Below are positions 59,635 to 64,000 of a DNA stretch of 64,000 nt, piece by piece; within the stretch, counting starts at the first letter, position 1; every line of letters starts with the position of its first letter. The position numbers and the translations under genes were made by a program. The stretch is from Mactra quadrangularis. Its lineage: Eukaryota > Mollusca > Bivalvia > Venerida > Mactridae. The notes under the pieces were generated by a model, which saw nothing but the letters and a program-made list of their open reading frames with translations, was not told the DNA's origin and did no database searches. The stretch spans positions 39,569,380 to 39,633,379 of the forward strand of contig CM046303.1 of the NCBI GenBank assembly GCA_025267735.1, in the 5' to 3' direction.

Positions 59635-60567
59635 GACTTACACAACGATTCAAGTGATTAGTTACACGTGTACATAAATTGGTCATGGACTACATTTTTA
59701 CAAACGAATTTGTTTCGAGTGCATCTTTTTCTCTTACGAGCATTTAGTGAATTTGAAACTGTTAATTAACAGATGACTAGCGTGATTTGATTATATATTT
59801 TAGCATCCGCGACGGTAAATAATATTTGTTAATTAACAATAAATGCATGAATAAGTTTCTTGATTCATTGTATTGTTTAATTTTATTCAAGCTGATATAT
59901 TCAATGACATCTTCTCATTTTCGGTAAATTACGTAATTTTACGCCTTAAATTGTTGGAAATATTTATGGACAGTATTATCTTACATGTTTACTTATTCTT
60001 GATTATATTTAGTTTGATATTAATATTGTAAGTCAATGAGCCAGAATTGGAAGTATTGTAGGTGGTTAACGTCGCTATTAAATCATTACATGAATAAATA
60101 CAACATATTCATTTTCATTTCTTTCGAATAAATCCTAAGTTCTGTACATATTTCCGAAGAGATTTAAGTTTTGAAATAAACGTTTCATAAAAATACAATA
60201 AGTTTTGTTAGTAAAGACAATCTTTCAAAATTAAGCAGTTCGTGTTTATTTTAAATTCTAAATTAACACGAAGACTGCGCTCCATTGAATACACGACTTA
60301 AAATTTCACGAGGGCAGGTTTTTCTTTTTCATATATCTAAATATCAACTCGCTCACGTGAAAAAGAACAACTCGCTCTAGTCAAATCTTTTGTTTTACTA
60401 GGTGATTCCGAAATATATTAACCCATGTTAAACAACGGAAGCGGTGTGTAAATTTTATTCATTCTGTAAAGCATTTATATATCATGTTTATAAGGAGTTT
60501 CTCCAAGAAATTACTAATTATCTTCTCTTCTAAACCTTGCAGCGTGTTAAGTAACGACTGTTAGCGA
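59635..60567. other. No recognised gene
   Basis: AT-rich. A weak inverted pair (tttttctttttcatat at 60318 and cacgtgaaaaagaacaac at 60354) may be another eroded palindromic element. Confidence 0.45.
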
Positions 60568-60722
60568 ACGTAATGGATACAGGACAACTCAACCCGAAGA
60601 CAACTCAACCTGTGCATAACTCAACTCAAAGTTGGGACAACTCAACCCGTTAGTAGGGGATTGAGTTGGCTCGGGTTGAGTTGTCTTTGGGTTGAGTTGT
60701 TCCGACACTTCCGTTACGGAAC
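60568..60722. mobile_element. Palindromic element of ACAACTCAACCC repeats
   Basis: GGACAACTCAACCCGAAGAC with aactcaacc at 60581-60611 faces GGTTGAGTTGTCTTTGGGTT with gagttgttcc at 60672-60702. The 12-mer ACAACTCAACCC (or its complement) occurs about six times. Outer gtaatgga / tccgttac sequences extend the inverted pairing. Confidence 0.82.
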
Positions 60723-60769
60723 GTTTTGGAATGTTCGGGATAATTCAACAGGCTACTGGTTTAGACTAA

Positions 60770-62301
60770 TGCCCAATTTCTTTACTGGAGGATTAACTCC
60801 TGACAAATTCGGGGTTTGCTAACCCGCTATATAATCTTAGATTGTTTTGAATTCGGGGTTATTTCTATTGCGTTTCTTTTAAAAAATTAGCAAATCCGAG
60901 ATTAATTCGAGTGTAGAAATTAATTGACACGAGTACGGATTTACTCACCAAAGTTCACGTGAATTAATTGAAAATGCTCCCCTTAGGTAACCATGTGACT
61001 ATGTTGTCAAGACGAACGTTGATGACATCACAAGATTGTATTGATATGTTTATGAAAAATCAATTTAATAATTAAGACTCAAATTTATTTTGTCATAATA
61101 CAGTAAATTGTTTTAATTCAATATGTATTCTTCTGATATGCATGTTTTGCCATCTTTTATTATATAGTTTTGCCCTCATACATTGATAAATATCATTAAT
61201 ATAAAAACACAAATTATCTATTATGTATATACATTTAACTTTAAATAATATTCTATCTAAATGAAATATATTCGATCCTCACTTTATAAATCAATTTTCT
61301 TACAATATTTCAAGGCCCTCGTGGAAACGTTTACTGAAAATTCGACGCACATTTTTAAAGGTCGTTGATGTTCCTTGTGAACCTATGGATAGGGAAACCT
61401 GAGGTATACAGATACGATCTTAATTACTTCGCACTATAATAATTGTTTTTCTTGGTTTCTAATGGTGTCTTTTCAAAAAGAGAAATATACCCGTTCTTTT
61501 GATAAAATTCAAGAATTTATTATCTAAACTATTTTTAGAATTACATAAAACCATATGCAGGTACATGTAGTATCTACAACAAACTTAATTGTCTTATGGT
61601 CGAATTTTAATTTTTAGCACCGACGATTAAATTCTGCTTTCGGTTTCGATCATTTTTAATGCAAGAAACAACATTAACAGACTTTCAGACACAATTACAT
61701 TTTAACTTGAAATTATACAAAACACTTTGTATCAATTCCATTGGATAAATATATTTTGTGGTCAATATACAGAGTTAGTTTTGATATGGGTGTGTTCATT
61801 TTACAAATTACCGACTAGATAACATTTGGTATGGCTGTACATTTACGCGGCTCGGAGCCTGAAATTTTATTCTTTTACCAGACAACTCTAGCATATAAAG
61901 CGTTCCCCTTCCACAACATGGCCATACCCATCTAACAAACTCAATTTTGATTAAAGCTTCAAAGATTATTTAGTAATAATATCCCTAATTCAACAGTTGA
62001 TAACATATCATTTTATGCTCTACAGCAGCAGCATTCATTAAATTAATCAGTATTCTAGTTCAGATTCCAATCTACACTCGAATTTAACCACCCCTATAGT
62101 AGGATTATTTTAACAATAGGCATATAACCCAGAGTTAATCTGAGAATTTTTAAAGAAACGCACTTTACCAAATACACTCAGATCATTTCCTAACGGGTAT
62201 AATTGATGATTAAACTATTTCGAAGGTAAAGAAACACACCGGGTGTTATATCTCGTGTTAATTCACGATATAACACTTGGGTAATGTAAAGAAATTGGGC
62301 A
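60770..62301. mobile_element. 1,532-bp TIR element, TAA duplications
   Basis: TGCCCAATTTCTTTAC at 60770-60785 and GTAAAGAAATTGGGCA at 62286-62301 are perfect 16-bp terminal inverted repeats. TAA flanks it at 60767-60769 and 62302-62304. Three-base TWA duplications are typical of PIF/Harbinger elements, which fits but is not proof. A subterminal hairpin GTGTTATATC..GATATAACAC lies near 62243-62278. There is no transposase ORF, so it is non-autonomous. Confidence 0.88.
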
Positions 62302-62304
62302 TAA

Positions 62305-63230
62305 AACACGCAGACACGCGAGTACATTTTAAACACAAACGGTCCGTAAGTCTATTTATAGGAACGGTCTAAAACTGACGATATACAAAGAAGAATTATC
62401 AGACCATGATTGATTATAATTTTATAATATAATATTGTTCGTTTTTTCTGAACTGTCAAAACATGAATAATTTCACGTTGAATGCGTTTGTTAAAATTAT
62501 TGTCGTAATACACACATGAGTTTCCGAAAGTGTGTATTATGATTGAGTAAAGCTTCTTATGCCGTATGATATGTTTTAGTCAAGATATTTTAATAACAAT
62601 TAGGCCGCCACTATAAAAACAATGCATTCAGTTACCGTGAAATTATTCAAGCTTTGACAGTTGAGAAAAAACGGACAATAGGTGCTTATATTTTAGTAAA
62701 CAAGATATATTGCTGTAATTGGTGGCCAATGATTAAATAAGCGATGGGTTTTTTAGCAAGACTGTGAAACAGGCGAAGCTATAAGCGGCATTTCTGAACT
62801 GCGATATTGAGTAGTGGTCCATTTTTCCGCATGCCAGCAAATAGTTCAATATAAAAAACTCGATACATAACTGCCTTTATCTTGCATTCACACATATTTC
62901 ATAAAATTCATTGCGACATCAAATCTCTTCAATTTTGTGAACAATTAAACTATGTTAGAAAAGTAATAACTCGACTGGTTACCGCGGATGTATACATGTA
63001 CATCGATTTCATTCATGAAAAATTATGAATGAAAATATTTTACTCGTCCCCGTATCAAGCACTATAGTCACGTGATTAACAATTCAATAAACCTGGAAAG
63101 ACTCGATCAAACGCTTTACTTTGAATTTGTAAGAACGGTTAAATTTCACAATAATATAAACAGTGGAGTAAATGTTTTATTTCTGTGTAAAAAAATAAAC
63201 AAATATTCAAATATGCTAGTTGTGAAGTAG
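62305..63230. other. No recognised feature
   Basis: AT-rich. One small stem-loop (taatacacac / gtgtgtatta, about 62506-62540). No gene seen. Confidence 0.5.
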
Positions 63231-63600
63231 TCTATTCGCCGTGCAAATTCGAATATTTCATAAGTCCATTACTACTGTTCTTCGCAGTGAAACTTCGAAT
63301 ATTCGTAACATTGAAATGTAATATTGTAACGAGCTCACCCCAGACAACTGTGGACGCGTGTATAGATCTACGCACGATGTTTCGTCTAGATCTATACCGC
63401 CGGAGTCGATCTACGTCAGTGGAGGTTTCTCCTAGGTGAACTGGTTGGTATCGGGGTTGAGAGGCCTGTCGAGTGGTTCTCTTACACCTGTGGTTCAATT
63501 GGTAGCGTGAACGATTGAAGTTCAATCGATGCTCTCGTCAACATTGTCTGCGTACCAGGTACACAATGGTGAACACAAAGACAACTCGTTGGTAAAGTTT
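63231..63600 (-). other. Unresolved GC-richer repeat-like block
   Basis: It stands out by composition and carries a 97-codon minus-strand ORF (63232-63525) rich in Arg, Asn and Ser without a recognised domain. TATAGATCTA is repeated inverted at 63360-63369 and 63387-63396. TGTAATATTGTAACGAGCTC at 63316 could be an LTR edge, but no second LTR, primer-binding site or target duplication is in view. Most likely part of a mobile element continuing past the window. Confidence 0.35.
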
Positions 63601-64000
63601 CAACTCGAACGTTTTATTTAACGTTGAAAGTATTCTATCTACCAATGACTAAAATAACTTAGAATTCCTATTTAACAATAAAATGCAGATATATCCATGA
63701 CTATAATACTTTGATTTGGCCCCTAAACAATCTTTTAGACGAAAACATAGTTCCTTTAGACTGTACAGCGTAGGAATAAATTCCCAGAGTTAGATGTAAA
63801 CATGACAGGAACGCTGACATTTAGACAAAATGTGCTCGTAACAAAATGGATCAAAACTTGCGTTAAAACGGGATTTAAACATTAACATTCAGCAAAAGTG
63901 TACGGAATTAACTAATTCACATCTAGGATTAGGATTTAACATCGAAGGATACAAATTTACTGGAATGTAGAGGATCCAAATATGCGAACGTCGCGAAAAC
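63601..64000. other. No recognised feature
   Basis: Runs to the window edge. AT-rich, no gene seen. Confidence 0.5.

Noticed and set aside
63487..63525. tRNA-like A box (tggttcaattgg) and B-box-like agttcaatcg
   Set aside because: The boxes are only ~16 bp apart, too close for a tRNA or SINE head, and no acceptor stem pairs.

Overview
The window is AT-rich, gene-poor eukaryotic DNA that is almost entirely repeats. I see no complete host gene, no rRNA and no intact tRNA. Three things suggest a lophotrochozoan, most likely a bivalve mollusc: the mix of repeat families (a two-halved '..ctcGAAaTGAGTTCgaac..aaaaaCTAGGTCAC' repeat, a 'gctCAATAACTttaGTTTGC' tandem repeat, a tRNA-headed SINE with a CCAGGTGTAAATGGGTAC core), the spread of non-LTR, LTR, Helitron and MITE remnants, and many palindromic foldback elements. 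The assignment is from memory of such genomes, not from a search.

Layout. (1) 1-13.9 kb: a ~1.4-1.7 kb inverted repeat pair (84-1430 / 12190-13860) encloses a 9.4 kb minus-strand Gypsy-type LTR retrotransposon (2039-11478). That element has 1.6 kb LTRs, a 4-bp CTGG target duplication and a primer-binding site matching tRNA-Leu(CAA). Its gag is broken, and pol has collapsed to an integrase zinc-finger remnant. One LTR carries a 1,015-bp TTAA-flanked MITE; the other LTR is the empty site. The noncoding part holds hairpin arrays whose stems change in sequence but keep pairing.
(2) 16.3-21.9 kb: another inverted pair encloses a decayed plus-strand LINE. It is split by ~2.9 kb that contains a second LINE fragment on the minus strand.
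(3) 21.9-36.2 kb: a mosaic segmental duplication built around a recurrent TCGACTTAATGACTGTCGA motif. A CR1/L2-like LINE sits in it on the minus strand, partly duplicated. A 611-bp Helitron (34747-35357) interrupts the second LINE copy, and the first copy gives the exact empty site.
(4) 36-49 kb: mostly unrecognised sequence, a 7-bp-TSD TIR element (39551-40353), microsatellites, a MITE with TGTAC duplications (45355-45646), a SINE, and two short phase-compatible exon candidates (46359-46422, 46967-46996). These are the only hint of a host gene.
(5) 49.5-57.3 kb: a 7.85-kb foldback structure. Its arms are inverted arrays of a ~97-bp monomer (about 34 and 24 copies), each monomer built round a 20-bp palindrome, with a 2-kb spacer and a perfect 37-bp-arm hairpin in the right array.
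(6) 57.7-62.3 kb: a cluster of palindromic MITEs plus a 1,532-bp element with perfect 16-bp TIRs and TAA duplications. The last kilobase has an unresolved GC-richer block.

Nothing here forms a pathway. The biology is layered transposition, with several insertions dated relative to each other by empty sites. The least conventional object is the foldback/satellite structure at 49.5-57.3 kb.
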